Part shown: positions 53,564 through 64,000 of the stretch, piece after piece
How the letters are laid out: every line of letters starts with the position of its first letter
Numbering within the stretch: the first letter of the stretch is position 1
NCBI GenBank assembly: GCA_014706295.1
Contig: JACSVZ010000002.1
Coordinates: forward strand, 58,675,617-58,739,616
Direction of reading: 5' to 3'
DNA: 64,000 nt
Origin: Lycocorax pyrrhopterus obiensis
Lineage: Eukaryota; Chordata; Aves; Passeriformes; Paradisaeidae
The notes under the pieces: model-generated
What the model saw: only the letters and a program-made list of their open reading frames with translations
Told to the model about the DNA's origin: nothing
Databases searched by the model: none
Position numbers and translations under genes: made by a program

Positions 53564-54782
53564 GTAAGAAACTGTGTATAAGGCAAAGTAATCACCAAGA
53601 GAGCACTAGAGCAAGGTTGAAAACAGTAACTGCACAAGAAATAAATGTAGCAGTCCAAATTGTACCGAATTGTGAATACCCCAAAATCCTCTTCTGGCTC
53701 ACTGGTTTTGTTAGCAGTAGGTAATCAGCAGGTCTTTCGCCCTTTTCAGTTCAGGGATCTTTCCTCTGGGCAGTCACAAACCATGTCATGTTACCATCGA
53801 TCAGTAGTGTGCTGCTCTGCCCAGAATTGCAGTGAGAGGAGAAGTTTCTCCTCCCATTGCTGCTATAATCAAGGCAAACCTGTGAGTTTCTGCAGCGCAG
53901 CATATACATCTCAAAGGACTGACAATTAACAAAACTCATTTTGGTGTAATCAAAGACTGCCAGCCTTGCTTCTGAGCTGTGCAGTGAAAGAAGAAAGAAC
54001 GAGTTGCAGTATGTCCTGCCTGGAAGATTCCACCGTTCCTCCTCTTTGGCATTGAGATTTCGGTATTACTTCTGCATTAACACTTGCAATTCCTGTTTTC
54101 ACTCCAGTACTGTCCTGGAGAAGAGAACCTGTCTTCTAGATTCTTAGAAAATTAGATGCTAGAATTGCAATTTCATTTAATTTTATTTCGGTGTCCAAGT
54201 ACTGGAATTAATGCCGTGCATGCATCCTAAAAAGCATCTGACCGGGGTTTGGCTGTTATTTGCTGTCTGATACGCTGTTCAAGCCTGCACTCTAACAGTT
54301 CCTCCCTGCTGTCTCTCCTTAATGCTTCAACGGTAGCTGCCCAGAGATAGAAATATTTCTAGATGAACATCTACTTAAGTACTTTGGTACTTTAACCTGA
54401 ACCTAGCCTCCCTTTTTTAACCAGTCAGAGGGCTTCTATTTGCTGCATCTTAAAAGGCCTATTCTGCATCTTGGTGCAACTTCCACTGTTACCAGTTGAT
54501 CTAAAATTTTACTTACCAGATTCCCTTCCACTGTACCCATATTACAGAAAAAAAACCACCACACCATAACACCACCCTGTTCTCCTCCTAATATGCCTAA
54601 TTAATGGTTATATGTACACACAGCCTAACCTGGAGGTGCACCCAGAGTGGATGAATCAGCACCAGCAGTAGTAGACTTTGCCTGGGGGAGAGGGAACACA
54701 AAGTCAGAACATGTCTTCATCCTGCGTGGGCAAAAGAGAGTAAGGGAGTTACAGACAGCACAGGCTGTGGGAATTTCTACAG

Positions 54783-55341
54783 TGTGCCAGTTTGCCTGGG
54801 GTAGAATTAATTTTCTTCACAGTAGCTAGTATGGGGCTGTGTTTTGGCTGTGTGCTGACAACAGTGTTGTTAACACAGGGGTGTTTTCGTTCTTGCTGAT
54901 CAGGGCTTACATAGAGCTCTTGTCTGCCTCTCACCAGCGAGGCAGCTGAGGGTGCACAAGGAGTTGTGAGTGGACACAGCTGAGACAGCTCACCACAGAG
55001 ATATCTCATATCAGGTGGCATCATGCTCAGCGTATAAAATGGGGGGGGAAAGAAGCAGGAAGGGGGAATAATTACAGCAATGGCATTTGTCATCCCAAGT
55101 CACCATTTCACTCCAGCACTGCTCTCCTGGTTATGACTTAACAATGTCTGACAGTGGGAGAAGCAGTGAATTAATTCCTTGTTTTGCTTTGCTCGTGTGT
55201 GTGGCTTTTGTTTTACCTATCAAATGCAACCCATGAGTTCTCTCATCTTCACTCTTCCAGTTCTCTTCCCCATGCCACTCCAAGGGAAGTAAGCAAGCAG
55301 CTGTGTGGGGCTGAGTTGCCAGTCAGGGTTAAGCCACAACA
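54783..55341 (+). mobile_element. Solo LTR of an avian endogenous retrovirus
   Basis: It begins TGTGCCAG and ends CACAACA, about 560 bp, flanked by an imperfect 5-bp duplication (tacag / tacat). Inside are a TATA-like box (gtataaaatg) at about 55029-55038 and a U5-like part with ttgttttgctttgctcgtgt. The sequence resembles a dispersed LTR family common in bird genomes, probably ERVL- or ERVK-type. No internal viral genes are present. Confidence 0.8.
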
Positions 55342-56900
55342 TACATGTGAAATCAATTCAGCATCACACCCTGGTGTTGATCAGAGGTAACTTATAACCT
55401 TCTCTCCGCTGGTCTCAGGGATACTAGTAATGCTTCAGTAGAAAACAGGGTGACAGCCCTGTTGGACCTTGTAAGAAGTACCTAAGGTCACATTCAAATT
55501 CAAGCCAGGATGATGAGGACATTGCCTCTGCAGGAAAGGTACGTTTTGTATCGTGCACTTCGAGTATGTTCACATGAATGGTAGTGTAATAACAGTGTTT
55601 TCCACAGACCAGTACCAGTATCACCTCACAGGTGTTTTATTTGGCCTGATTTGGTTCCAGACATACTCATTGAGGTCCTAGCCATAGTGATGGTTTGCTA
55701 TTGGAAAAATATTATCTCCCCACTGAGTTAGAGGATGGGTTGGTTTTAACCTCCAAAAAATTATTTGCCAGTATTTATCTTTGCTCTACAGTTACATATT
55801 TCCACTTTGCAGGCTTCAGGGTTTCAACTGAGGCTAGTCTCATCCCCAAAGCTAGCACTGTACTAGAAAATTATCACAGTCAAGGCAGAGCTATTAGCAG
55901 AAATATCACATCTGACTGACAGCTGAACTGTTCCCTGACACAATTCTTGTCAGTGCCATTTGTAATCCTTTGAGCCAGTTCTTTGGGGGATAATTTGTGG
56001 GGACAGCATGTGCCAAGAACTACTGTTGTGGATAGTTTGAAAGAGCCACTGTATTTTGGAACAGAAAGGTTTAATTGTACTCACAGGTGCTTAAGCATTA
56101 TACCTGGTCTCAGGGCTAACTGGAGTCCTCATCCCACTGAAAACTTGTAGGGGGGCTGCAGGACATGCATGTCTGATACCCACAGAACACACATCAGTGG
56201 TTCTTTACGTCTTTTTGCCAAATTTAATAGCATACATTCCTCCTGCAAACATTCTCCATTGATGTAAACCCTACGGCCAGACTGTCTATTCAGGGCACCC
56301 CCTACAGCCATCATTGTCCTACACATTTGTTCTCAGGCCGTGTATAGCTACATTGTGCCATTCCATTATCCTCACCTCTCTCAACACTGATGAGCACCTT
56401 GGTTAGGGCATGGACTGACTGTTCACAGAGCTGGGATGTTTCAAATATCTGAGAATTAAACGATACTGGTGCAGTCATCCTGTACAACTGATTACCACCA
56501 CGATGCCTTCATCAGCAAACAGGGCAACACAAGATGTTTCTCTGTGTGCTTTACCCCAGATGGATCAGGCATCATGTTTGTGTACAGCCTGCCTGTTAGG
56601 AATACTGAGCAGCTTCCGATTCTAGAGGCAGCAGCATCCTCTCAGTGACTTTTCAGAGTCTAGAGGTGTGCTTAGATTTGCCTGAGACACCAAACATGAG
56701 TTTCTGGGATCATATCACCACCCTTTCAGCCAGCCTACCAGAAGCCTACCTGATACTTTGAAATGTGAGGCTGCATCCCTGGATCCTACACCATGTTAGG
56801 GTGGGGTGAGTGGTGTGTTTGAACTCCTGTGTTTACTAAATTCTTACTGTAATGCTGAACAAAACCAAGCCCAAATTCATACTACATTTCCTTTTTTCAG

Positions 56901-56993
56901 CTGAGTGAATTGGGAATTGCTCATCAGCTTCATCAAAGCAATAACCGTCTTGTTGATCCCATTATTTTAAAGTCCATGTTTCCTCCCAAGAAG
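56901..56993 (+). CDS. Candidate exon of an unrecognised downstream gene
   Basis: A pyrimidine-rich acceptor (atttccttttttcag) and donor gtataa bracket 93 nt that are open in one frame only: LSELGIAHQLHQSNNRL then VDPIILKSMFPPKK, 31 codons, phase 0/0. The other two plus frames stop within six bases. It can follow the 53511-53563 segment in phase. I cannot assign a family. The donor is only moderate. Confidence 0.4.
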
Positions 56994-57759
56994 GTATAAC
57001 CCAATGGGCTCTGAACCTTCACAAGTCCCTGGGGGTTGGGAAGTCCCTGGGGTACATCTGTGAACAGGTTATTTCAGAAGTATTCACTATTGTATTTCAT
57101 TGCCATTGGTTCTGCCTACAGAGTAAGAACCTGACTTGCTCTCAACAGCTTTTTCCCACACTACAACTTGGCAAAGTTTCTCTATCGTTATAGCAAAGCT
57201 GTTCTTACACCACAAATTTATCTTGCACATTTTCTGTTCTTGATCACAAGCATCCAGGATTTAGAGGTAGCCCATATCAGGAAGACACATTAATTTTGAC
57301 ACCATACACTCACAAGCCAAGGTCTTTTAAACATATCCTGAGACTGTTTGCCTCCTTTGCTGAGATATCTGGAGCCAAAACCAGTGTACAGAAGAGCATG
57401 CTAAAATTTGCTGTGGCAGAGCTGATCTGAGTAATTAAAACATATACCACTGACATAGCTGAAGTTTTGGGGGGGTTATTTAAAAGTGTTTTCATCCTTG
57501 AGGATGCAAAACTCTCGTCTTGATCTTCATTTTCATCCAAATAAAGCTAACAGAAATTCAAAAGAGCAGACATAGAACTGCTGTTTGTGCAAAGGCTTAA
57601 AATACAGCCAAAATTGATTCCATGCATCAATCCACCTGAATTAGAAATGGGCATACAGACTGTTATTCAAAAGTTAAAAAAATACTTACTAATAACCAGA
57701 GTTCATCAAGATTCATAGTTAAATGCTTAGTTACTCTCTCTCTCCTCGCTTTCCTGTAG

Positions 57760-57774
57760 CTTGATATGTCTTAG
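57760..57774 (+). CDS. Possible terminal coding end of the candidate downstream gene
   Basis: A very pyrimidine-rich acceptor (ctcctcgctttcctgtag) is followed in phase 0 by LDMS and TAG. It would close the frame of the 56901-56993 segment. AATAAA signals follow at 58021 and 58497. Four codons prove little, and a CR1 remnant starts directly after, so this is weak. Confidence 0.2.
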   Translation, partial: LDMS

Positions 57775-57885
57775 AATAGTAGAGTAATTTAGACTGGAAA
57801 TGGTCTCAGAAGGTCATCTAATCCAACTCCCTGATCAAAGTACAGCTAAGCTAACTTCAAAGCTCGATCTTCTCAAATGAACTGA
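57774..57885 (-). mobile_element. CR1 LINE 3' end fragment, reverse orientation
   Basis: The plus strand reads agaatagtagagtaatttag, then ctggaaatggtctcagaagg and tcatctaatccaactccctg, the reverse complement of the CR1 3' end. Confidence 0.75.
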
Positions 57886-60800
57886 AGGTGCAGCAGTGTG
57901 CTCAGGTTTTACACCTCCGTTTTAAGAAGGCAAGAAGGTGATATTATGTGCCATGATTCTTTTCTGTTAGGTCAGAAAAGTGTCCAGTTGATGGATAGAG
58001 GTAATTGCCACCAAAACCAGAATAAATATGTGGCCTGGGCCTCTCAAAATTTATCTCCTGACGGAAGATCTCTGTTCTGACAAACAAAAGGTTGGGGGAG
58101 AGAAGCAAGATACATTAGTAGCATCTGACTCACTCACCTCCTAATGTTCACACATTTTTTTGAAAAAAGAGAGTCAGCTCTCCCAGCCTAGGTATTGGTG
58201 ATACATCAGAGGACACTGCAAGCCTTGGGCACACAAGAGCAAGGTCCTGTTCTCAACTGAGTGCTATATAACGACAGATAATAAGCTACTCATTCTGTCA
58301 AAGTTACTGAATCACAGTATCTTTCTTACAAAAACCCGATTGCACATCACCAAGAGAAAAGCTCAGGAAAACTGATGAATAACCTAGGGGAGGGATCAAA
58401 ATACTCACAGCTGTGTCCTGTTTTACTGGAACACTCAGTAAGACATAAGGTGGGAAGGGAGCAGGGGAGACAAGTTAAAAGGACTGGGGAGGAGGAATAA
58501 TAAAGCTCTGAAGTTGTGGTGAACTCTATGAATGAGAAGCTAGAGGAAATACAGAATTATCGGCTCTGTGTAGGTTCTACTAAAGCAACTCTGAAGGCGG
58601 TAAACAAGATTGGCTACAGTCAGAGCTACAAAAGGGAGAGCGAACTAGGAGGAGAGAGTTGTGAAGAGCAGCCCAATTAAATCTGCTAGATGTCAAACAC
58701 AGTGATGAAAAGGATTTATGTATCCATGTCCAAGATTCATGGTCCTCTAATTTCTCCTTGGCCACAGGTGGACATCCATGGGCAACCATGCTGTCATTGA
58801 CACTTTAGGCTATTAAAGAGCAAAAATCTTTCTGTAGCTCATGAATATGAATCCAGAACTATTGAAATAGCTCCAGTAGGAAAGACTCAGAGTAGCACTC
58901 CAAATATCCTTAGTCTTGAAAATAAGGTCTGTGGGCACAAATCACTTGGGCATTAAACCTCTATTTTCCACTAGAATAATGTGTTAAAATGTAACAGCTC
59001 CCAGGAATACTTTTGCAGAAATACCCTAGTTCTAGATAGAATCTATTAACTATGTGGAGAGAGTGAAGAAGTTTAGGCAAGCCTGCTTCAAAACTTTCTG
59101 TTAATTTTTAAGTGAGTATCTCTCTGCACATTGTGCAGGGAACTTAAGCACTCCACTGCAAAAAAGCTACAGTGACAAGACTTTAGCTGTCTACATCTAA
59201 ATTAAGTTACTTCTAAACTACTGAAACCTATTTTAATCAAAGGCAGGTCAAGATAAGAAGTAGAGCAGCAACTTTTTGTCATACAAAGATAGAGCCTGCT
59301 CGAAAGTTAGTCCTAGTTCATGAGCAAGTGAAGTCTAAACCTGTTTCAGCCCAAAGTAAAATACAGAGGATGAATGGGGTAACAATCCACCTATTCCACT
59401 ACTTCTGGGAAAACTTGTCAGTGTCTTTCATGACTATCAGTGAAGTTCAGTGGCAGCTGTGACTGCCCCATTCAAGCCAACTTGGAAGCATACAGAGAAG
59501 TTAACTACAGGATTAAGTTAGAACAGTACTGAGCAGGACAGGAGCCTGATGAGACCCAATTATTCCTTTACAGTTTTTGTAGCAATGTGCAAATACACAT
59601 TGCATTGCAGGCTCATGTGGTTTATGGCAGTTTCCTTTTCACAGGGTTTCTTCCTCATTTTGCTAACAGGAAAGCAATACTCAGAGAACTAGGATTACTC
59701 ATCAAGGCATGACTAACACATGGTGTGGCCCAAGAGAAAGGGTGATCTCATGTTTGTGGCAACAGAACAGTGCCCAAAGGAATGCAATTCTGTCCCTGAT
59801 TCACTCATGGAAGGAAAGCTCCACATAAACGGGTCCATTTTAGAGCAGGTTACAGATAGTGTGGGGTAGACCAAAATGCAGTAAGTACCCAGATAAAATA
59901 GACTGAAGTCAGTTCAACCTGATACAAACACCATGTTGTGCATTCTTCCTTATGCCCACCCATTTCAAAATCATGAAACCCCACAGAGAGCACAATATAT
60001 CGAAAATGCCCTGCAAACTTAAAGATACTTGTTCCTTTCTGATTTGCTCTTTGATTGGGTTCTTGTGGATAAGATAAGGGCAAGCATCAGCAGAAAGGAG
60101 GGCAGAATCCCATAGCCTCTCAGGCTCAGAGAACAGTTATCCTACAAATTCTAGGAACCATCTCTTCTTAGCTGGGCTATAAGAACAAACTAATTCTGCT
60201 GTGTTTATAGGCCAAGCCATTTCTGAGGGTTGATTCAAGTGGAAACTAAAACTGTATTTAAAAAAGAGCCCCAGCCAGTCTCCAAAATGTAATATTTACA
60301 CAGTCCTTTGACCTTCAGCAAAGTTCTGAGAAAATACGTACCCTGCAAAAAGACAAAGCATTCAGCTTCTCAAGAAAATCTGGACTTCTCTCGGCTTCAA
60401 GTACAGCTACAAAAGAGTAACCTCCCCTTTAAAATTAATCTGCATCAGAATGATACATAGAGATACTCTAGTCTGTTGCCCTACTGAATTTTGAACATTA
60501 TTTGGGCTGTTCATTTGCTGTCTTGTAATACAATCATTAATTTTGGCAAATTAGTCCCATGACCAGTTAGTTGAACTGAAATTATCTCCTTGGTAAAGAG
60601 GGCTTTTCCTTTCCCATCTTTTACTCTTCATTAGATCAAATAAACATGTATTCTTACTACCATCATTTCCAATATTTTGTGGGTAGAATAATCCAGTGCT
60701 GTGATGGACATGTTCCTGATCTTCATTTAAAATGCTCTTTTTTTTCCCTTTATATTATCCTATCTTTAAATTAAGAATGCATTTCTCCTGGGTTTTGGCA

Positions 60801-63800
60801 ATGGTTGCCTTTAAACACCACTGACAACAGTGGTCATGTTGTGCAGATGTGATAAAAGTATTTTTGCCACTACAATTGCAGAAGTTCTAGGCTATTAGTT
60901 TATCTAGAATCTTAATTTAACATGCTTAAATTCTCAAGAGAGACAGTTTCTTCAGCAATCTAGTATCCAGACTACTAAGACTTCCTGGGTAGAAGCCAGC
61001 CTTTGGAATTATACTCAAGGGAAATGGCTGACGGAAAATGACCGCTGTAATAGAGAAACAGAATTCTGAGAAACAGAATGAAGTAAGTGACTGTTATTTG
61101 CAACCAGAGAGTATTTTTCAGGAGAATTTCCATGCTAATTCAGACCTGAAAACAGCATGAATTATTATTTTTATATAGATCCAGTGGCAAAAGTCCTCCC
61201 TCTTAATAATGTCACTTGGAAACGTAGACATAACCAAGGACTTATGCAATCTTGAATCTACATATTCTTGGAGAAAAGTTAGAAACTTAATAGCTCAAGA
61301 ACTGGTAAAGAACAAAGTTCTACTAATTATTTCCACCATCTTTCTTGTCACTGCATAGTTTGTCATTTTATTCAAATAGATCTTCAGCCTATTTTTCTCT
61401 TTTTCAGTTTTTATTCCTGAGTAGGTACAAATTCCATTACCTGATTTAAAGGAAAAAACACCTTTTTAGAATACATTACAGAAAATCTCCATACCATTTT
61501 CTTGGGACTGCTCAAGGTACAGCACCTTTAGAGTGAACTGTAGCTATTGTTTGCAAATTAACAATTGAAAACTTACAGACAATACTGCTTAGAGAGACTA
61601 CAGAAACAGGATTTTGAAACAACCTGGTAGAACCTGAACTGTGATAGAAAGTTTAATACTATCACCTCAGGCAACGTACAGTCACATGCACTGAAGAATG
61701 AGAGTGGATGAAGAATACATATCAAGTCTAGAAAAGCTGCAGCAAAGCAAGCAGTTCCTATAGCATGTGATAGAAGAACCTCTCTCTTCTCTCATTTGCA
61801 ATTTGCGGGAATTAAATATTATTTTATTAATTTAAATTAATTGGGTTTTTCTTGTCTCTTTCTTTTTTATTTTATTGAGTTTATACTCCACTGAATAAAA
61901 CGTTGTTTCAACAACAAAGTGAAAGTTTTTTAAAAAAACTTGATTTTTTTTTAAAGGATAACTGATATTTAGTCCAAGTTGTGATCTAGATCCCCAAATC
62001 TAATTTTGAGGTCTTGGCAGCTTGTCACCACAATTCCCACTTCCTACTCTAGTAAATTTCTTGTCTGCTTTGAGCTTTTATTCCATGGAAGAAGTCAAGC
62101 TTGTAAAGCCCACAGGATGCCTGCCTGCTGATGGGTACACAGAGAATTACAATAGGAAAACCTCATGATCTGTGTGTTGCTAGAAAGACATTAACTTCTG
62201 GTAGGTTACACATGCTGCTTCTTCCTCACTCTAGGCAAAACTGAGTCCAGTCTCTGGAGGAAAATTACTTTCCTTGATAAGCAGAATGGAATAAATTATT
62301 ACTTTCACCATCAAATTGGAATGAGTAGTGTCCAAACAGGTAAAAGCTGTACCTCCACAGGAAAAAAAATATCCTTTCTTAATTCAAGGCAAGCTACTTT
62401 AACACGTGTATCCTTTGCTGTAGCTGTAGGTGAGATGCCCCTGACCATTTCGGAGTTACCAAAGTTACAGAGTAACTTCAGCAATGTAAGGCCTTCAAAC
62501 AGATAACGACAACCAGTCTAAAGCAATTTCCAGACATGGTTGATGTCAGCCTTTATTCTTCTGGCAACCACTCCCTAAGCTATCCAGTCTTCCTAGTCAC
62601 TGCTGTGTTTAGCAGCATGTCTTGGACCATACACTTCTTCCCTACTTTCAGCATAAATCGGACCTCTCTGTAAGGAGACTTGCAGCCAACACTGTTCTCC
62701 TTGAATAGTTCATACCTGATTTCAAGTGAAGTTGGATTAGCACACGTGTAGTAAACAAGCTCAGCAGCTGATGGACTCTACAAGTTGGAATGAAACACCA
62801 AGTTTAAGGGGTTTAATTGTCATCACCGTGACCTGCTTAAAGAGCTTAGGACACTATAATGTGCTCACAAACCCACTATCTGTGTAATAAGGTGGGTGTT
62901 AGCTGCAGGAATCAAGCAGCTGTGTGCTGGTGTGGTTCATTTCTGGGCTGCCTAGTTCATAACTCTGGGATATGGAGTGTTCCACCGTGAATTAAAAGCA
63001 AAAAGGGCTTCATATGTCTTAAAGCTTTAACTGGCCTTCTGTTAAAGGAGATGATTAACTGGGTGTCCAATAACTAAGATCTCGCAGTATTTCGTTTTGG
63101 AAACATTGATGAGTCAAATCAGGCAATGTTTATAAGGGTTATAAAATGAGTAATTCTGAGTGTTTCATAAAGCAGTGACTTCTAAAAAGTGATTCCTTTT
63201 GCTTGTCTCTGATATAGAAAGGTCACAGATCTTTGTGAAACTTTCTGGTTTGTGTACTTACAGAAACTGCACACTAATCAGCACTTTGATATTTTCTGTC
63301 CCAGTTTGAGTAAAACTGCTTGGAAAAATCAAGGACTGGGTGGGGAGGGCAATGTTAGGGATTTTTCAATAACTTATTCTATTTTGGTAAGTGTTACACA
63401 TTCAGTACTTTTCCTCTTGCTGAGTTCCTTGGTGAAAGTAATTTGTAAATATCATGATGTACTGAATAATTCTTCTAAACAAACAAACATAACATTTAGC
63501 TAATTACCACGGACAGAAAACTGTAAAAATTGAGGTTTTGCAACACCTTTGTTTTTTATTGCTTTTAGCACTAGTTGTGCATACACTGTTGGTGAGAGAA
63601 AGATTCTCTATTACCCTGTTACAGTACCTCTTACACTGAAAGACTAATAAAGCTTTTAGTCATCAAAATTAATACTATTTCCTATCACACTTCCATATAT
63701 TTTTAGTTTAAAACCTAAAAAAATATATTTATTGGTACCCATTTTTGGAACTAAATCAGCTTATAATGCAAGAACATTCATATCCTTGATCTTTCTCAAA

Positions 63801-64000
63801 TACTAACCTATAGAACAAGTTGGTTTGTATAATTGTCTATCTCACCACTTGTCCCTTTCCAAAATGTCTTTTATTTCAATGCCCTACATAGTTTCTTACT
63901 TTGTGGAGGTTTTGCAGTACAGAGTCCCATTTGAACCTTTCATGCAGTTGCAATTCTTTTGTTTTACATCTTCCAGAAAAAAAAAATTAAGTAGTGTTTG

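Larger units (their letters stand above)
52086..64000. other. Region downstream of COL15A1, no known gene
   Basis: Apart from the items listed (CpG patch, two or three candidate exons, solo LTR, CR1 scrap), this 12-kb stretch is AT-rich with no recognised coding sequence, RNA gene or CpG island. In human the next gene is TGFBR1; I see none of its exons here, so it either starts beyond the window or is not adjacent in this species. Confidence 0.5.

Noticed and set aside
53437..53724. 95-codon continuous open frame
   Set aside because: It overlaps the 53511-53563 candidate exon in a different frame and has no features; the splice-bounded reading looked more protein-like.
61409..61450. Strong acceptor (tctctttttcag) followed by FLFLSRYKFHYLI and a stop
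   Set aside because: No partner exon with fitting phase and no coding signal nearby; pyrimidine tracts of this kind are frequent in the region.

Overview
This window is vertebrate genomic DNA, almost certainly from a bird. It holds many decayed copies of the CR1 LINE family typical of sauropsids, whose 3' ends run into short repeats of the 'attctgtgattctgtgat' kind. It also holds one solo LTR of an avian endogenous retrovirus type. Coding DNA occurs as short GT-AG exons in long introns, and most of it is Gly-X-Y collagen sequence.

The main feature is the 3' two thirds of one plus-strand gene that I read as COL15A1 (collagen alpha-1(XV), a multiplexin). I can place 26 exons from 508 to 51070. 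They join in phase to give 728 codons plus a TAA stop. The 5' exons (signal peptide, laminin-G/thrombospondin-like domain, first collagenous domains) lie before the window. Exons 1-20 (508-45709) encode collagenous segments broken by non-collagenous interruptions, one with acidic Ser-Gly sites of the glycosaminoglycan type and one with two N-glycosylation sequons. Exons 21-22 (46688-47040) encode the NC1 trimerisation segment, exon 23 (48251-48310) a hinge, and exons 24-26 (49221-51070) the endostatin-like (restin) module with its four cysteines. After the stop comes a 3' UTR of about 1 kb.

The introns range from 80 bp to about 6 kb. They contain CR1 fragments, A-rich tracts, two simple pentanucleotide arrays ((TAAAA)n and (AGGAT)n), a 380-bp GGGAA/GGTGC array at 34998-35378, and what looks like one broken 36-bp collagen exon at 9425-9460, whose first glycine codon reads TGA.

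Downstream of COL15A1 (about 52.1-64 kb) I see no known gene. There is a CpG-enriched patch near 52.8 kb, a solo LTR at 54783-55341, and two splice-flanked open segments (53511-53563 and 56901-56993) whose phases match each other. They may be exons of an unrecognised plus-strand gene. The rest of the downstream sequence looks like ordinary intergenic DNA.
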